NCBI GenBank assembly: GCA_023430285.1 | Contig: JAEZAV010000078.1 | Span: forward strand, 1 to 16,306 | Direction: 5' to 3' | Length of the DNA: 16,306 bases | Source of the DNA: Methanobacteriota archaeon | GTDB taxonomy: Archaea; Methanobacteriota; Methanobacteria; Methanobacteriales; Methanobacteriaceae | Shown: positions 15,392-16,306 of the stretch, one piece after another | Position numbering within the stretch: the stretch's first letter is position 1 | How the letters are laid out: each line of letters starts with the position of its first letter | The notes under the pieces: generated by a model | Databases searched by the model: none | What the model was told of the DNA's origin: nothing | Seen by the model: the letters and a program-made list of their open reading frames with translations, nothing else | Position numbers and translations under genes: made by a program

Positions 15392-15395
15392 TAAG

Positions 15396-16306
15396 ATGGA
15401 TATTTTTATATTGAGTATTGTTGTATTGATTTACCTCCTGATGGTGGGATACGTAGGTTTTGTTGCCTGGAAGCGAACTAAGAGTTCGGAGGATTACTTA
15501 GTTGCAGGGAGAAACACCCACCCCTACATAATGGCTTTAAGTTACGGTGCCACTTTCATAAGCACGGCTGCCATTGTAGGTTTTGGAGGAGTTGCAGCTA
15601 ACTATGGTATGGGGATACTTTGGTTGGTCTTTTTAAACATTCTTGTTGGAATTTTCATTGCGTTCGTATTCTTTGGAAAGAGAACCCGTAAAATGGGCCA
15701 TAATTTAGGGGCCCTAACATTTCCAGAATTTCTTTCAAAACGTTTCAACAGCAAATTTATACAATACTATGCAGGAGCAGTCATATTTGTAGGTATGCCG
15801 CTTTATGCATCGGTTGTATTAATTGGGATGGCCAGATTTGTTGAATCAACACTCCATTTAAATTATTACTTTGCACTCATTGCAATGGCAGTAATAGTCG
15901 CTGTCTATGTTGTGTTTGGTGGAATAAGGGGTGTGATGTACACAGATGCACTTCAAGGTACCATCATGTTCTTTGGTATGATCATCCTGTTAGGAGCTAC
16001 TTACTGGATGTTGGGAGGAGTTGTTGATGCAAACACTGCTTTATCCAATTTGGTAAATGTTGTTCCTCATAATGCAACAGCACAGGCCGTGGCCACAGGA
16101 TTTACAGGGTGGACATCTATGCCAGTGGCGGGAAGTCCATTTTGGTGGACTTTAATCTCAAGTCTGATACTTGGTGTGGGTATAGGGGCACTGTCACAAC
16201 CACAACTGGTGGTTAGATTCATGACAGTGAAATCCAACAGAGAACTCAACAGGGCAGTTTTGGTTGGTGGAATATTCATATTTGTGATGACATTTTCAGC
16301 CTACGT
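15396..16306 (+). CDS. Sodium:solute symporter (SSS family), 3' end outside the window
   Basis: The frame is open from ATG 15396 to the window end, giving 303 residues of a protein usually around 500 long. It is a LeuT-fold, Na+-coupled transporter of the SSS family (relatives include PutP, PanF, ActP, PaaL). Hydrophobic segments are visible at about 3-24, 44-62, 72-93, 123-145, 158-175, 187-207, 251-268 and 286-303. Family hallmarks are the SYGATFISTAAIVGFGG segment (49-65) in the broken first core helix, the FGGIRGVMYTDALQG signature (174-188), and SQPQLVVRFMTVKS (267-280). The substrate cannot be read from sequence: homologues in methanogens are often named proline permease by similarity. 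Because it is divergent from paaK, and the phenylacetate permease PaaL belongs to this family, an aryl acid is one candidate. Confidence 0.9.
   Translation, partial: MDIFILSIVVLIYLLMVGYVGFVAWKRTKSSEDYLVAGRNTHPYIMALSYGATFISTAAIVGFGGVAANYGMGILWLVFLNILVGIFIAFVFFGKRTRKMGHNLGALTFPEFLSKRFNSKFIQYYAGAVIFVGMPLYASVVLIGMARFVESTLHLNYYFALIAMAVIVAVYVVFGGIRGVMYTDALQGTIMFFGMIILLGATYWMLGGVVDANTALSNLVNVVPHNATAQAVATGFTGWTSMPVAGSPFWWTLISSLILGVGIGALSQPQLVVRFMTVKSNRELNRAVLVGGIFIFVMTFSAY

Larger units (their letters stand above)
15014..15395. other. Divergent control region between paaK and the symporter
   Basis: 382 AT-rich bases with no convincing open frame. It must hold the promoters of both genes. TTTTATAAA on the minus strand (15131-15139) suits paaK with a leader of about 90-95 bases; TTTATATAAA on the plus strand (15254-15263) suits the symporter. 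The stretch also has several A/T-rich palindromic bits, none strong enough to call a riboswitch or RNA gene. Confidence 0.5.

Overview
The window looks like chromosomal DNA of a methanogenic archaeon of the order Methanobacteriales, probably a mesophilic, AT-rich Methanobacterium-like organism. The main evidence is a TfrB-type CoM/CoB-dependent fumarate reductase subunit, found mainly in such methanogens. Supporting evidence includes an indolepyruvate:ferredoxin oxidoreductase pair (iorAB) beside a PaaK-type CoA ligase, archaeal-type TATA boxes (TTTATATA/TTTATAAA), GGAGG/GGTGA ribosome binding sites and T-run terminators. No rRNA, tRNA, CRISPR array, insertion sequence or phage signature was found. 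Gene density and codon style are uniform, so the segment looks vertically inherited.

Left part (1-2860, + strand): the 3' end of an unrecognised small gene, then two tandem MinD/ParA-type ATPases, then a PfkB-family sugar or nucleoside kinase. The first MinD has an intact deviant Walker A motif. The second has Arg in place of the catalytic P-loop Lys, so it is probably a non-hydrolysing or regulatory partner.

Middle part (2945-10396): a TatD-like metallohydrolase (-), a PAP2 membrane phosphatase (+), then a minus-strand run: a YgjP/DUF45 zinc hydrolase, tfrB followed by a TrmJ/SpoU-type RNA methyltransferase, dcd (dCTP deaminase) and glyS (glycyl-tRNA synthetase). These are housekeeping genes for tRNA charging and modification, nucleotide supply, and succinate formation linked to CoM-S-S-CoB metabolism.

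Right part (10704-16306): iorA-iorB (+) converge on a two-ACT-domain protein and a PaaK-family aryl-CoA ligase (-). The ligase is divergent from a sodium:solute symporter (+) that runs off the window. Together these could take up arylacetates, activate them to aryl-CoA, and reductively carboxylate them to aryl-2-oxoacids for aromatic amino acid synthesis, with the ACT protein as a plausible amino acid sensor. The uptake and sensing roles are inference from position and family.

Several starts were set downstream of the longest open frame, because the longer GTG/TTG starts lie within or upstream of a clear Shine-Dalgarno sequence (glyS, iorA, iorB, the ACT gene and the PaaK gene). No wholly new system is evident. 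The most unusual items are the Arg-substituted MinD paralogue and the arylacetate gene cluster.
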